Assembly (NCBI RefSeq): GCF_000153165.2
Contig: NC_014472.1
Location: forward strand, 3,220,001-3,284,000
DNA from: Maribacter sp. HTCC2170
Lineage (GTDB): Bacteria > Bacteroidota > Bacteroidia > Flavobacteriales > Flavobacteriaceae
Direction: 5' to 3'
DNA length: 64,000 nucleotides
This document shows, piece by piece, positions 36,354 through 45,801 of the stretch (position 1 is its first letter; every line of letters starts with the position of its first letter). The notes under the pieces were generated by a model, which had not been told where the DNA came from, did no database searches, and saw nothing but the letters and a program-made list of their open reading frames with translations. The position numbers were made by a program, and so were the translations under genes.

Positions 36354-37241
36354 ATGAAAAACATAGCTGTAATAGGAGCTGGTACAATGGGCAACGGAAT
36401 TGCACATGTCTTTGCTCAAAATGGGTTCAAGGTTAGTCTTATTGATATTTCCATTGAGTCACTAAACCGTGGCCTTGACACCATTACAAAAAATCTGGAT
36501 CGGATGATTGCCAAAGAAAAAATCAGTGATTCAGATAAAACCAATACCCTTAAAAACATAAGTACCCACACAGAAATGGCCAAGGGAGTAGCAAATGTTG
36601 ATTTGGTTATTGAAGCCGCTACCGAAAGATTGGATTTAAAACTGAAGATTTTTAAGGAGCTTGATGCACTTTGTGAGACAAACGCTATTTTGGCCACCAA
36701 TACATCATCAATCTCTATTACACAAATCGCTGCAGCGACGGAAAGACCAGATAAAGTAATAGGCATGCATTTTATGAATCCTGTTCCAATAATGCAACTC
36801 GTTGAGATTATTCGGGGTTACAACACATCGAATGAAACTACCGTTGCCACAATGGATTTATCAAGAAAATTGGGCAAAACACCAACGGAAGTTAATGACT
36901 ATCCCGGTTTTGTAGCCAATAGAATTTTGATGCCGATGATAAACGAGGCGATTGAAACATTGTATAACGGAGTTGCAGGTGTTGAAGAAATTGATACTGT
37001 AATGAAACTGGGTATGGCCCACCCTATGGGACCATTACAACTAGCTGACTTTATAGGCCTTGATGTTTGTCTTTCGATACTAAATGTAATGTATGACGGC
37101 TTTAAAAATCCTAAATATGCCCCTTGTCCCCTACTCATCAATATGGTAATGGCAAAAAAACTTGGCGTAAAATCCGGTGAAGGGTTTTATGATTACTCAG
37201 AATCCAAAAAAGCTGAGAAAGTTTCCTTCCAATTTAAATAA
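36354..37241 (+). CDS. 3-hydroxyacyl-CoA (3-hydroxybutyryl-CoA) dehydrogenase
   Basis: A 295-residue NAD-dependent enzyme. IAVIGAGTMGNGIAHVFAQNG binds NAD, the catalytic-His region reads GMHFMNPVPIMQLVEII, the Asn and Ser of the active site lie in TNTSSISIT, and the C-terminal domain is HBD type (MGPLQLADFIGLDVCLSI). It interconverts acetoacetyl-CoA and 3-hydroxybutyryl-CoA. 13 bases after the Gfo/Idh gene and 5 bases before DUF1015. Confidence 0.93.
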   Translation: MKNIAVIGAGTMGNGIAHVFAQNGFKVSLIDISIESLNRGLDTITKNLDRMIAKEKISDSDKTNTLKNISTHTEMAKGVANVDLVIEAATERLDLKLKIFKELDALCETNAILATNTSSISITQIAAATERPDKVIGMHFMNPVPIMQLVEIIRGYNTSNETTVATMDLSRKLGKTPTEVNDYPGFVANRILMPMINEAIETLYNGVAGVEEIDTVMKLGMAHPMGPLQLADFIGLDVCLSILNVMYDGFKNPKYAPCPLLINMVMAKKLGVKSGEGFYDYSESKKAEKVSFQFK

Positions 37242-37246
37242 AAACA

Positions 37247-38482
37247 ATGGCCACAATAAAACCTTTTAAGGCAGTTAGACCTACTAAGGACAAAGTTGCT
37301 TTTGTTTCCTCAAGGTCATATCAAGAATACTCTGATGAAGAGTTAGAGGCCGCTCTAAATTTTAACCCCTTTTCATTTCTACATATTATTAATCCTGGGT
37401 TTAAATTTGACAAAGAGGTCTCCGGTGAGGAACGATTCAAAATGGTACACAATCGTTATTTGGAGTTTTTAGAAGACAATATTTTCCTAAAAGATAGTAA
37501 AGACAGCTTCTACATATACCAAATTGAAAAGAATAAGTTTAAGTGCTCTGGTATTTTTTGTGCCACTTGCGTAAAAGATTACCGCACTGATATAATCAAA
37601 AAACATGAAGATACTATAAGTCAACGTGAACAGTTATTCGCAAACTATTTGAAAATCGCTGGTTTCAATGCAGAACCTGTTTTAATTACTTATGAGGATA
37701 AACCCTCTATTGAATCAATAATAAATAAGGAGAAACTGAATGAACCAGAATACTATTTTACAACTCCTGACAAAATAAAACATTCCCTTTGGAAAGTTTC
37801 AAATAAAAACATTGTCGATAAACTAATTAAGGAATTCAAAGGAATCGAATCGTTGTACATTGCCGATGGCCATCACCGAAGTGCATCTTCAGATTTATTG
37901 GCCCGAATTTCTGAAAAAAACAATCCTAGTCATACCGGTAATGAGCCCTACAACTACTTTATGAGCTATTTGATTCCTGAATCGGAAATACGGATTTTCG
38001 AATTCAATCGTATGGTCAAGGATTTGAATGGGCTTACAAAAGAAGAGTTCCTAATTAAACTAGACGTATTTTTCAGAATAACCAAAAAGGGGAATGTACT
38101 GTACAAACCTACAAAGAAGCATCACTTTAGCATGTATCTTGACGGAGAGTTTTATTCACTTTTCCTACGAAGAAAAGTATATAAATTCGCTGATGTTCTT
38201 AGTAGACTCGATACGCAGATTCTTTACAAAACCGTGTTGGACCCTATTTTAGGAATTACAGATTTGCGAAACGATAAACGTATTCAATATGGTTACGGAA
38301 AGCACAATGTTATACGTATGAAAGATGAAATTGACCAAGGAAAATTTTTAGTTGGTTTTAGTCTCTTGCCTTTAAAAATAGAAGAAATAAAAGCTATAGC
38401 GGATGCTGGATTGGTTATGCCACCAAAAAGTACTTTCATTGAACCCAAACTGAGAAGTGGCATGGCCATATATGAGTTTTAA
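37247..38482 (+). CDS. DUF1015 family protein
   Basis: A 411-residue cytoplasmic protein. The N-terminal IKPFKAVRPTKDKVAFVSS and the core YIADGHHRSASSDLL mark the DUF1015 family, whose function is unknown; the HHRS segment suggests a ParB/Srx-like nucleotide-binding fold. In Flavobacteriia this gene is often next to serC-serA and yggS; here only yggS is near. Start ATG is set by the family's N-terminus. Confidence 0.9.
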   Translation: MATIKPFKAVRPTKDKVAFVSSRSYQEYSDEELEAALNFNPFSFLHIINPGFKFDKEVSGEERFKMVHNRYLEFLEDNIFLKDSKDSFYIYQIEKNKFKCSGIFCATCVKDYRTDIIKKHEDTISQREQLFANYLKIAGFNAEPVLITYEDKPSIESIINKEKLNEPEYYFTTPDKIKHSLWKVSNKNIVDKLIKEFKGIESLYIADGHHRSASSDLLARISEKNNPSHTGNEPYNYFMSYLIPESEIRIFEFNRMVKDLNGLTKEEFLIKLDVFFRITKKGNVLYKPTKKHHFSMYLDGEFYSLFLRRKVYKFADVLSRLDTQILYKTVLDPILGITDLRNDKRIQYGYGKHNVIRMKDEIDQGKFLVGFSLLPLKIEEIKAIADAGLVMPPKSTFIEPKLRSGMAIYEF

Positions 38483-38495
38483 TATTGAATCAATA

Positions 38496-39152
38496 ATGTC
38501 AATAGCAACAAATCTTAATAAAATAAAGCAAGCATTACCTGACGATGTCACTTTAGTTGCTGTTTCGAAAACAAAGCCCAACACAAGCATTTTAGAAGCT
38601 TACGAGGCTGGGCAACGCATTTTTGGCGAGAATAAAATCCAAGAAATGGCCCAGAAATGGGAAGCACTTCCAAAAGATATTCAATGGCACATGATAGGAC
38701 ATGTGCAAAGAAACAAGGTCAAATACATGAGTGAATTTGTTTCCTTGATTCACGGTGTTGATAGCTTTAGGCTATTAAAAGAGATAAATAAACAAGCGAA
38801 AAAGCACAACCGAACAATAAGTTGCTTGCTGCAAGTACATATTGCGGATGAGGAAACAAAGTTTGGTTTGGATGAGTCAGAGTTGAAAACCATCACAAAT
38901 TCTGAAGAATTTAAACGACTTGAAAATATCAAGATTATTGGTTTAATGGGTATGGCTACATTCACAAATAATAAAACCCAAATCAGAAAAGAGTTTAAAA
39001 ATCTCAAGGACGTATTTGACGTATTAAAGGAGTCATTACCACATGTTTCGACTCTTTCAATGGGTATGAGCGGTGATTATACTGTGGCGATTGAGGAAGG
39101 AAGCACAATGGTACGTATAGGAAGTAGTATCTTTGGAGCAAGGAATTATTAA
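38496..39152 (+). CDS. yggS: YggS/PLPHP family pyridoxal phosphate-binding protein
   Basis: A 218-residue single-domain PLP protein from the ATG at 38496 (MSIATNLNKIKQAL); earlier in-frame ATGs at 38457 and 38472 would overlap DUF1015. The PLP-Lys lies in LVAVSKTKP, followed by FGENKIQEM and WHMIGHVQRNKVK. It keeps PLP and amino/keto acid balance and has no known catalytic reaction. Confidence 0.93.
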   Translation: MSIATNLNKIKQALPDDVTLVAVSKTKPNTSILEAYEAGQRIFGENKIQEMAQKWEALPKDIQWHMIGHVQRNKVKYMSEFVSLIHGVDSFRLLKEINKQAKKHNRTISCLLQVHIADEETKFGLDESELKTITNSEEFKRLENIKIIGLMGMATFTNNKTQIRKEFKNLKDVFDVLKESLPHVSTLSMGMSGDYTVAIEEGSTMVRIGSSIFGARNY

Positions 39153-39172
39153 AAAAATACTGATAACGATTA

Positions 39173-40537
39173 ATGTATACGATACTAGATATAGAAACGA
39201 CGGGAGGGAAATACAATGAAGAAGGTATCACAGAAATCGCTATTCACAAATTTGATGGCCATCAAGTTGTTGACAAGTTCATTAGTCTTGTAAATCCCGA
39301 AAAAGACATTCAACCGTTCGTGGTAAATCTTACCGGAATCAATAACAAAATGTTGCGTACTGCACCTAAATTTCATGAAGTTGCCAAGCGAATAGTTGAA
39401 ATAACAGAGGATTCCGTTCTCGTGGCACACAATGCCCAATTTGATTATCGAATATTACGAACCGAGTTCAGGCGGTTAGGATATAACTTTGAACGAAAGA
39501 CCTTGTGCACAGTCGACCTTTCAAAATACCTATTGCCAGATGCGGAGTCTTACAGTCTTGGTAAATTGGTGAGATCACTAGGCATACCTATGAGTGATCG
39601 GCACAGAGCAAATGGTGATGCAATTGCAACACTAAAACTTTTTAAATTGTTACTTGCCAAAGACTCAGAAAAAAGTATAATCAAAGATGTTGTTAGAGAA
39701 GAAACCCATGGTGAACTCTCCCAAAGACAACTTGATATTGTGGAGCAAATGCCTTCTGAAACTGGCTTATACTACATGCACGATAAAAAGGGTGAAATCC
39801 TTTTCATTGGAAAGAGTACCAATATCAAAAAAAGAGTGAATCAACATTTCACTAAAGATGGAGCAAAAGCGCGTCAACTGCAAAAAGAAACAAAGAAAAT
39901 AACCTTTGAGAAAACAGGAAGTGAACTTGTTGCCTTGTTAAAAGAAAACGAAGAACTTAGAAAGAACCATCCTAAATATAATGTCAACAAAAGACCAAAA
40001 CGTTTATATGGTCTTTATTTATGTGCAAACGACCAAGGCTACAAATACTTTAATATCGCTGTAAAAAAGAAAGATAAAGAGTGCATTACATCATTTAAAA
40101 GTTATGTGGGTGCCCAAAACTTTCTTCAAAAAATCACTGATGAATTTCAGCTTTGTACCAAAATCGGGGATATACCCAGTTCCAAAATTCCCTGCAGTGA
40201 CCAAACAGAGGGAAATTGTCATGGGGCTTGTATTGGGCAGGAAAATGTAGAATCATACAATAGTAGGATCAATACTATTCTTGACAAGTTCAGTCTGGCT
40301 AAAAAGAATATTGTAATTGTTGATAAAGGTCGGGAAATAGGTGAATATAGTGTCATTTTAATAAGAAATGGGAATCTTAAGGGTGTCGGTTATTATGATT
40401 TGAACCATCAAATAAATAATATTCATATCTTAGAATCTATTATCACTCCAATGAAAGGTGACGACTATTCAACCTTTATTGTTGAATCCTATTTAAGAAA
40501 TAAGAGGGTCAAAAAAATAATCGACTTAAACGAATAA
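39173..40537 (+). CDS. DnaQ-like exonuclease fused to GIY-YIG endonuclease domain
   Basis: A 454-residue two-domain protein. Residues 1-165 form a DEDDh 3'-5' exonuclease (ILDIETTGG with Asp and Glu, VAHNAQFDYRIL, and HRANGDAIAT with the late His/Asp). Residues about 200-285 form a UvrC/Cho-like GIY-YIG nuclease: GLYYM for GIY, LFIGKS for YIG, and the Arg in IKKRVNQHF. The C-terminal part has a Cys cluster (PCSDQTEGNCHGACIG). The combination is known from Actinobacteria and Bacteroidota and probably acts in DNA repair. The next gene starts 3 bases after its stop. Confidence 0.92.
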   Translation: MYTILDIETTGGKYNEEGITEIAIHKFDGHQVVDKFISLVNPEKDIQPFVVNLTGINNKMLRTAPKFHEVAKRIVEITEDSVLVAHNAQFDYRILRTEFRRLGYNFERKTLCTVDLSKYLLPDAESYSLGKLVRSLGIPMSDRHRANGDAIATLKLFKLLLAKDSEKSIIKDVVREETHGELSQRQLDIVEQMPSETGLYYMHDKKGEILFIGKSTNIKKRVNQHFTKDGAKARQLQKETKKITFEKTGSELVALLKENEELRKNHPKYNVNKRPKRLYGLYLCANDQGYKYFNIAVKKKDKECITSFKSYVGAQNFLQKITDEFQLCTKIGDIPSSKIPCSDQTEGNCHGACIGQENVESYNSRINTILDKFSLAKKNIVIVDKGREIGEYSVILIRNGNLKGVGYYDLNHQINNIHILESIITPMKGDDYSTFIVESYLRNKRVKKIIDLNE

Positions 40538-40540
40538 GTA

Positions 40541-41374
40541 TTGGGCGCAAACGAAAAAAAGAAAAATTGGCGTATTACATTACATGAAATAATCTATGGT
40601 ACACATACGCCAGCCGGCAAAATGTTCGACATTATTCTGCTAGCACTCATCCTGTATAGTATCATAATTGTTATGCTAGAGAGTGTGCCCCGAATAGATG
40701 GTCGTTTTCATGATTTTTTAAACATATCTGAATGGGTTGTAACCATATTGTTTTCGGTTGAATATGTTTTAAGACTAATTTGCATTAAGCGCCCTAGTAA
40801 GTATATCTTCAGTTTTTTCGGGATTATTGATCTGTTATCCACTATACCTAAATACCTCTCTTTCTTTTTTGTTGGCTCTCAATATTTCACGGCCTTTAGA
40901 GCTCTGCGATTGTTAAGGGTCTTTCGGATTTTGAAACTTGTAAGATATGTGGGTGAATCCAATAACTTGGTAAGAGCCTTAAAAGCAAGTAGGACTAAGA
41001 TTTTTGTCTTTGTATTTTTTGTCCTTGTTGTATCTGTGCTTTTAGGTACAATAATGTATTTGGTTGAAGGACCTGAACATGGGTTCAACAGTATACCACA
41101 TAGCGTCTATTGGACCATTGTGACCCTAACAACTGTTGGGTACGGAGATATTTCACCAGAAACTGCTCTAGGTCAGTTCATAGCAACATTTGTAATGATC
41201 ATTGGTTATGGAATAATAGCCGTTCCAACAGGAATTGTTTCTGCGGAATATGCATCTGCAAAACATGACAAGAATGCCGATGAAGGTCGTTCATGTCACA
41301 ATTGCACTGCCGAAATAATTAGGGATGACGCCCAATATTGTAGAAAATGCGGCCAGAAATTGCTAAAAGGTTAA
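40541..41374 (+). CDS. Voltage-gated potassium channel with C-terminal zinc ribbon
   Basis: A 277-residue membrane protein with six helices. S4 carries regularly spaced Arg (FRALRLLRVFRILKLVRY), the pore loop has the K+ selectivity filter TVGYGD, and S6 follows. The C-terminus is a short zinc ribbon (SCHNCTAEI and YCRKCGQKL, four Cys), probably cytoplasmic. The start is TTG at 40541, chosen because the N-terminal sequence WRITLHEIIYGTHTPAGKMFDI is typical of these channels. The stop TAA shares its last A with the miaA start. Confidence 0.9.
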   Translation: MGANEKKKNWRITLHEIIYGTHTPAGKMFDIILLALILYSIIIVMLESVPRIDGRFHDFLNISEWVVTILFSVEYVLRLICIKRPSKYIFSFFGIIDLLSTIPKYLSFFFVGSQYFTAFRALRLLRVFRILKLVRYVGESNNLVRALKASRTKIFVFVFFVLVVSVLLGTIMYLVEGPEHGFNSIPHSVYWTIVTLTTVGYGDISPETALGQFIATFVMIIGYGIIAVPTGIVSAEYASAKHDKNADEGRSCHNCTAEIIRDDAQYCRKCGQKLLKG

Positions 41375-42297
41375 TGTCAAAAAAAATACTTATCTCGGTG
41401 GTAGGGCCTACGGCTATTGGCAAAACCAAATTGGCAATTGAGTTGGCAAACCATTTTAATGCAGAAATAATTTCCGCAGATTCACGGCAGTTTTTTAAAG
41501 AAATGCAAATTGGAACTGCAGCACCGAATTCTCAGGAATTGGCATCTGCACCACACCATTTTATCCACCATAAAAGTATTCATGAAAATTACTCGGTTGG
41601 TGATTTTGAAAAAGAAGCAATTGCGCTCTTAAGCCACCTATTCGCAAAGAATGATTATGTTGTAATGGTTGGCGGAAGCGGACTTTACTCTGATGTAATC
41701 ACAAAAGGTCTTGATAAATTCCCGAATGTAAGCCCGGATATTCGCAAAAACCTGAATGAAATACTTAAAAAAGAAGGCATAGGACCCCTTCAAAGGCAAT
41801 TGAAGGTGTTGGATGAAAAAAGTTCTAACTCAATTGACCTTGCAAATCCGCATAGATTAATACGGGCTCTTGAAGTTAGTATTGGTAGTGGAAAACCATA
41901 TTCATCATTCCTTAATAAAGACAAAGAAAAACGACCTTTTAAAACAATCACGATTGGGCTACAAGCAGATCGTTCGATTATTTATGACCGAATAAACAAA
42001 AGGGTTGAAATAATGATAGATAAAGGCATGGTGGAAGAAGCAAAAAAGCTTTATCCCCATAGAATTTTAAATGCCTTGCAAACTGTTGGCTATAAAGAAC
42101 TATTTCGTTATTTGGATGGTGAATGGGATCTGGAATTTGCCATATCTGAAATAAAAAAGAATACGAGGCGATTCGCGAAAAGACAATTGACCTGGTATAG
42201 AAAAAATCAAGATATCATTTGGTTTGATTTTAATATGAGCAAAGCTGATGTTTTTCAAAAAATAGATAAGGAAATAATTACTGTACAGAATGAATAA
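41374..42297 (+). CDS. miaA: tRNA dimethylallyltransferase
   Basis: Adds dimethylallyl to A37 of tRNAs reading UNN codons. From the ATG at 41374 it is 307 residues; an upstream ATG at 41347 would overlap the channel gene. P-loop GPTAIGKT (11-18), SADSRQFFKEMQIGTAAP and the C-terminal KKNTRRFAKRQLTWYR are characteristic. It overlaps the start of the gluconokinase gene by 8 bases. Confidence 0.96.
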   Translation: MSKKILISVVGPTAIGKTKLAIELANHFNAEIISADSRQFFKEMQIGTAAPNSQELASAPHHFIHHKSIHENYSVGDFEKEAIALLSHLFAKNDYVVMVGGSGLYSDVITKGLDKFPNVSPDIRKNLNEILKKEGIGPLQRQLKVLDEKSSNSIDLANPHRLIRALEVSIGSGKPYSSFLNKDKEKRPFKTITIGLQADRSIIYDRINKRVEIMIDKGMVEEAKKLYPHRILNALQTVGYKELFRYLDGEWDLEFAISEIKKNTRRFAKRQLTWYRKNQDIIWFDFNMSKADVFQKIDKEIITVQNE

Positions 42298-42772
42298 GAG
42301 TGTGGTGTTTGTAGTTATGGGTGTTTCTGGTTGTGGTAAATCCACCATTGGGACATTATTGTCCAAAAAACTTGATATCCCTTTTTTTGATGGAGATGAT
42401 TTTCATCCCGATGCCAATGTTAAAAAAATGAAAAATGGGCTTGCGCTCGACGATATAGACAGAGAAGGTTGGCTTAAGACGCTGAACAAGCTTGCTGTTG
42501 AACATAAAGAGAAAGGGGCTGTAATTGCATGTTCTGCGCTTAAAGAGAGTTATAGAGCTATACTAAAACAGGATTTGAAAGATCAAATGGTCTTTGTGCA
42601 TCTCGAAGGTTCTTTTGATGAAATACATTCCCGCCTAAAGAAAAGAAAAGGTCACTACATGCCTATAGAACTATTAAAATCACAATTTGAAACACTGGAA
42701 ATTCCAAAAAACGCGATTCATATCTCAATTCTGGAATCACCAGAGGTCATAATATCCAAAATATTAAACTAA
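42290..42772 (+). CDS. gntK: Gluconokinase
   Basis: A 160-residue P-loop kinase that makes 6-phosphogluconate from gluconate. GVSGCGKST (11-19), the family block FFDGDDFHPDANVKKMKNG and ACSALKESYR, plus the RKGHYMP loop. No gluconate permease is adjacent. Last gene of the run; the terminator follows 8 bases later. Confidence 0.94.
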   Translation: MNKSVVFVVMGVSGCGKSTIGTLLSKKLDIPFFDGDDFHPDANVKKMKNGLALDDIDREGWLKTLNKLAVEHKEKGAVIACSALKESYRAILKQDLKDQMVFVHLEGSFDEIHSRLKKRKGHYMPIELLKSQFETLEIPKNAIHISILESPEVIISKILN

Positions 42773-42780
42773 GTCCAATA

Positions 42781-42812
42781 AAAAAGCCCTGGCAGTGTGC
42801 CAAGGCTTTTTT
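42781..42812. terminator. Bidirectional terminator between gntK and the response regulator
   Basis: AAAAAGCC, one mismatch, TGGCA pairs with TGCCA, one mismatch, GGCTTTTT around a three-base loop (42781-42812). T-runs are present in both directions. Confidence 0.9.
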
Positions 42813-42833
42813 ATATAGTTCAAAGATTCTTCT

Positions 42834-43547
42834 TTATTCAGATTCCGTTTTGATTACCAGTCTGAACCCTTCGCCGTGAATGTTCAATATCTCAACCGTA
42901 TCATCACGTTTTAGATATTTACGAAGCTTGGCAATATAAACATCCATACTACGAGAAGTGAAGTAATTATCATCTCTCCATATTTTGGTCAAGGCCAATT
43001 CCCTTGGCATTAAATCATTCTCGTGCAACGCTAAAAGTCGTAATAATTCATTTTCTTTTGGAGAAAGTTTAATAGACTCTTCATCTTTATATTTTAAGAA
43101 TCTCAATTTCGAATTCAAATGAAATCCTCCTATTTGAAATTCAAATTTCTTACTATCAGCTAACGTATTAGAGGCTTTTCTTTGAAGTATTGCTTTAAGT
43201 TTCATCAACAACACTTCAGAATCAAAAGGTTTGTTCAAGTAGTCATCGGCGCCAGCTTTATACCCCTTCAAAACATCTTCCTTCATGGTTTTGGCCGTGA
43301 GGAAAACAATAGGTACATTTTCATTCTTTTCCCTAATCTCACGCGCAAGGGTAAAACCGTCTTTATATGGCATCATAACGTCTAAAATACAGACGTCATA
43401 ATTATCCTTTTTGAACTTTTCAAAGCCCTCCATACCATTCTTGGCCAATGTTACATCAAAATTGTTCATTGACAAATAGTCCTTTAAAACAATCCCGAAA
43501 TTGGGATCATCTTCCACTAAAAGTATTTTCTTATTAATTGTTTCCAT
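42834..43547 (-). CDS. OmpR-type response regulator (RprY-like)
   Basis: A 237-residue regulator: receiver at about 7-125 with acidic pair EDD, phospho-acceptor Asp56 (CILDVMMPYKDG) and Lys in YLNKPFD, and an OmpR/PhoB winged helix from about 140 (KLSPKENELLRLL, TSRSMDVYIAKLRKYLK). The arrangement with the next gene resembles RprXY of Bacteroides. Partner kinase is 6 bases upstream on the same strand. Confidence 0.93.
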   Translation of the reverse strand: METINKKILLVEDDPNFGIVLKDYLSMNNFDVTLAKNGMEGFEKFKKDNYDVCILDVMMPYKDGFTLAREIREKNENVPIVFLTAKTMKEDVLKGYKAGADDYLNKPFDSEVLLMKLKAILQRKASNTLADSKKFEFQIGGFHLNSKLRFLKYKDEESIKLSPKENELLRLLALHENDLMPRELALTKIWRDDNYFTSRSMDVYIAKLRKYLKRDDTVEILNIHGEGFRLVIKTESE

Positions 43548-43553
43548 AATTCA

Positions 43554-45134
43554 TTAAATTAAAGGCAGTTTTATATAGAAAGTGCTTCCTTTATCTTTTT
43601 CGCTTTCCGCATAGACCTCACCTTGATGATCTTCTATTATTCTTTTTACGTAGGCCAATCCCAAACCATGACCTTTTACATTATGTATATCTCCAGTATG
43701 CTCTCTATAAAACTTCTCAAAAACTTTTTTCAAAACCGCTTTGCTCATTCCGGCTCCCTGATCTCTAACCTCAATAACCACATTGTTCTTTACCTCTTGG
43801 GTATAAATATCAATTTTAGGCGCTTCTGGAGAATATTTTATTGCATTGTCCAATATATTTACCAAAACATTGGTAAAATGCATCTCGTTGGCTAAAACGT
43901 CTCTTCTACCAGCTTCTAAGTGCGTTTCAATATAACCTCCTCTATCTGCTACTATTAACTCAACGTGGGCAATAGCATCCTGTATTATGTCGTGAACATC
44001 AACTCTGTCCTTACTTATATCCAGTTGGTTTTTTTCCAGCTTGGAAATTCGTAATACATTCTCTACCTGCGCGTGCATCCGCTTGTTCTCATCCCTGATC
44101 ATTTGAAGATATCGCATAACCCTTTCCTTATCTTCTATGACCTGCGGATTTTTAATCGCCTCAACTGCTAAATTTATCGTCGCAATGGGCGTTTTGAACT
44201 CGTGGGTCATGTTGTTTATAAAATCAGATTTAATCTCTGAAATCTGCTTCTGGCGAATCAATTGATAAATAGCACTCGAATAGGCTACAATTATTACAAG
44301 CGTGAACAACAGAGATAAAGCAGCCATTCCTAAAATTTGACGAATCAAAAACGTTTTCTTCTTAGGAAAAGAAATCATTAAAGAATAATTCGATTTTTCC
44401 TCAGAGTCCTTGAAAATCAAAGATTTATATGGCGTTGCATTTCTAAAACTGAACTTCCGTGATTTCACATTAGTAGGAAGCCCTTTGCTAGATATGCCGT
44501 ATTCGTAATCGGTATTTATATTACGACTACCTAATTCCCCTTCTAACAACAACTCAATTTCTGTCTTTGAAACCCTGTCATATATTGGCACTCGCTTGGC
44601 AAATTCACCAAACATATCTTCAAAGACAGCGATTTCAGTTGAAGATAGTCCCCCAATCTTTTCAAATTTTTCAAGTGGTGTGAACCTACTACGACTTCCG
44701 TCAAGTCCAAAATCCTCTTTAAATGTTGCTTTTACCCGCTTACTGGTATAATTTTTTATGGTCGTGGCATCATCACCATTACCATTGTCAAAGAACGTTG
44801 ATGCGATATTATATTCCTCCTCTAAAATACCATGGGAATAAAAATGTATTTCATCCGAACTAATATCTTTATCAATAAAAAAGAAGTTTTTGAAATGGGA
44901 ACTCTTTAAATCCCCAATACTGTCCTTGATATTTAAATACCTATCAAAATAGTTCTTTCTCTCTCGTTTGGCAATCTTTTCAGTTACCTTATCAAGCACT
45001 TCGGATACACTATTGGAAAATTGCTCTTCCTTATCCTCAACAGATCTTTTGATCCAATAACCCTGTACAAAAATTATCCCAATCAGTGAGAGGCTCATTA
45101 GAATGACCAAAAGAACAAATAACCTCTTATTCAT
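43554..45134 (-). CDS. Sensor histidine kinase (RprX-like)
   Basis: A 526-residue membrane kinase. Transmembrane helices lie at about 6-26 and 270-295, with a long periplasmic sensor between. HisKA has the phosphorylated His311 (MTHEFKTPIATI) and the HATPase domain follows (LANEMHFTNVLVNILDNAIKYS, DQGAGMS, HGLGLAYVKRI). It phosphorylates the adjacent OmpR-type regulator. The signal sensed is unknown. Confidence 0.93.
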   Translation of the reverse strand: MNKRLFVLLVILMSLSLIGIIFVQGYWIKRSVEDKEEQFSNSVSEVLDKVTEKIAKRERKNYFDRYLNIKDSIGDLKSSHFKNFFFIDKDISSDEIHFYSHGILEEEYNIASTFFDNGNGDDATTIKNYTSKRVKATFKEDFGLDGSRSRFTPLEKFEKIGGLSSTEIAVFEDMFGEFAKRVPIYDRVSKTEIELLLEGELGSRNINTDYEYGISSKGLPTNVKSRKFSFRNATPYKSLIFKDSEEKSNYSLMISFPKKKTFLIRQILGMAALSLLFTLVIIVAYSSAIYQLIRQKQISEIKSDFINNMTHEFKTPIATINLAVEAIKNPQVIEDKERVMRYLQMIRDENKRMHAQVENVLRISKLEKNQLDISKDRVDVHDIIQDAIAHVELIVADRGGYIETHLEAGRRDVLANEMHFTNVLVNILDNAIKYSPEAPKIDIYTQEVKNNVVIEVRDQGAGMSKAVLKKVFEKFYREHTGDIHNVKGHGLGLAYVKRIIEDHQGEVYAESEKDKGSTFYIKLPLI

Positions 45135-45210
45135 CTATTCGTAAAATTAAAGATTTAACATCTAGCCTTTTGTACGTTTAACCTAACCTTAACAAAAATG
45201 TTAAAATGGC

Positions 45211-45801
45211 TCAACGCTCGCTATGGGCAAGGAGAAGCTTATGCACCGCGTCTACTTTTGTAATCGTATCTTGCATGTTCAGATTATCTATCACATAGTC
45301 CGCTAATTTGATTTTTTTTTCATCTTCCCATTGGTTCTTCATACGCCTAAAAACATCTGCCTCAGAAACCTTATCCCTGTCCATAACTCTTTTAAGACGA
45401 ATTTCTTTGGGCGCCGTTACAAGAATGGTTTTATCATAAAAATCATGTAATCCATTTTCAAAAATTATGGCAGCCTCCTGGATCACATATGGGACGTCTT
45501 TCTTTTTAGACCATTTAACAAAATCTTTCCTAACCGCTGGATGTACGATAGAATTTAATTGATTTAGTAAGGCTTTATCTTGAAAAATTTTTTGGGCGAT
45601 ATAAACTTTATTCAGCTTTTTATCGTGGTAAGCTTCTTCTCCCAAAAGATTCTTAATGCTTATTCTAAGCTTCTTGGAAGATTTCATTAGTTTCTTGGCC
45701 TTCTTATCCGAATTATAAACGGGAACTCCAAGTTTTTTGAATATTTTAGCCACCGTGGTCTTTCCACTGCCTATACCTCCTGTTAATCCAATAACCATCA
45801 T
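45211..45801 (-). CDS. coaE: Dephospho-CoA kinase
   Basis: Last step of coenzyme A synthesis. 196 residues with P-loop GLTGGIGSGKTT at the N-terminus, VIQEAAIIFENGLHDFYDKTILV and RVMDRDKVSE as family blocks. It overlaps the YbbR gene by four bases (ATGA). A second CoA gene, coaBC, lies in the run upstream. Confidence 0.96.
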   Translation of the reverse strand: MMVIGLTGGIGSGKTTVAKIFKKLGVPVYNSDKKAKKLMKSSKKLRISIKNLLGEEAYHDKKLNKVYIAQKIFQDKALLNQLNSIVHPAVRKDFVKWSKKKDVPYVIQEAAIIFENGLHDFYDKTILVTAPKEIRLKRVMDRDKVSEADVFRRMKNQWEDEKKIKLADYVIDNLNMQDTITKVDAVHKLLLAHSER

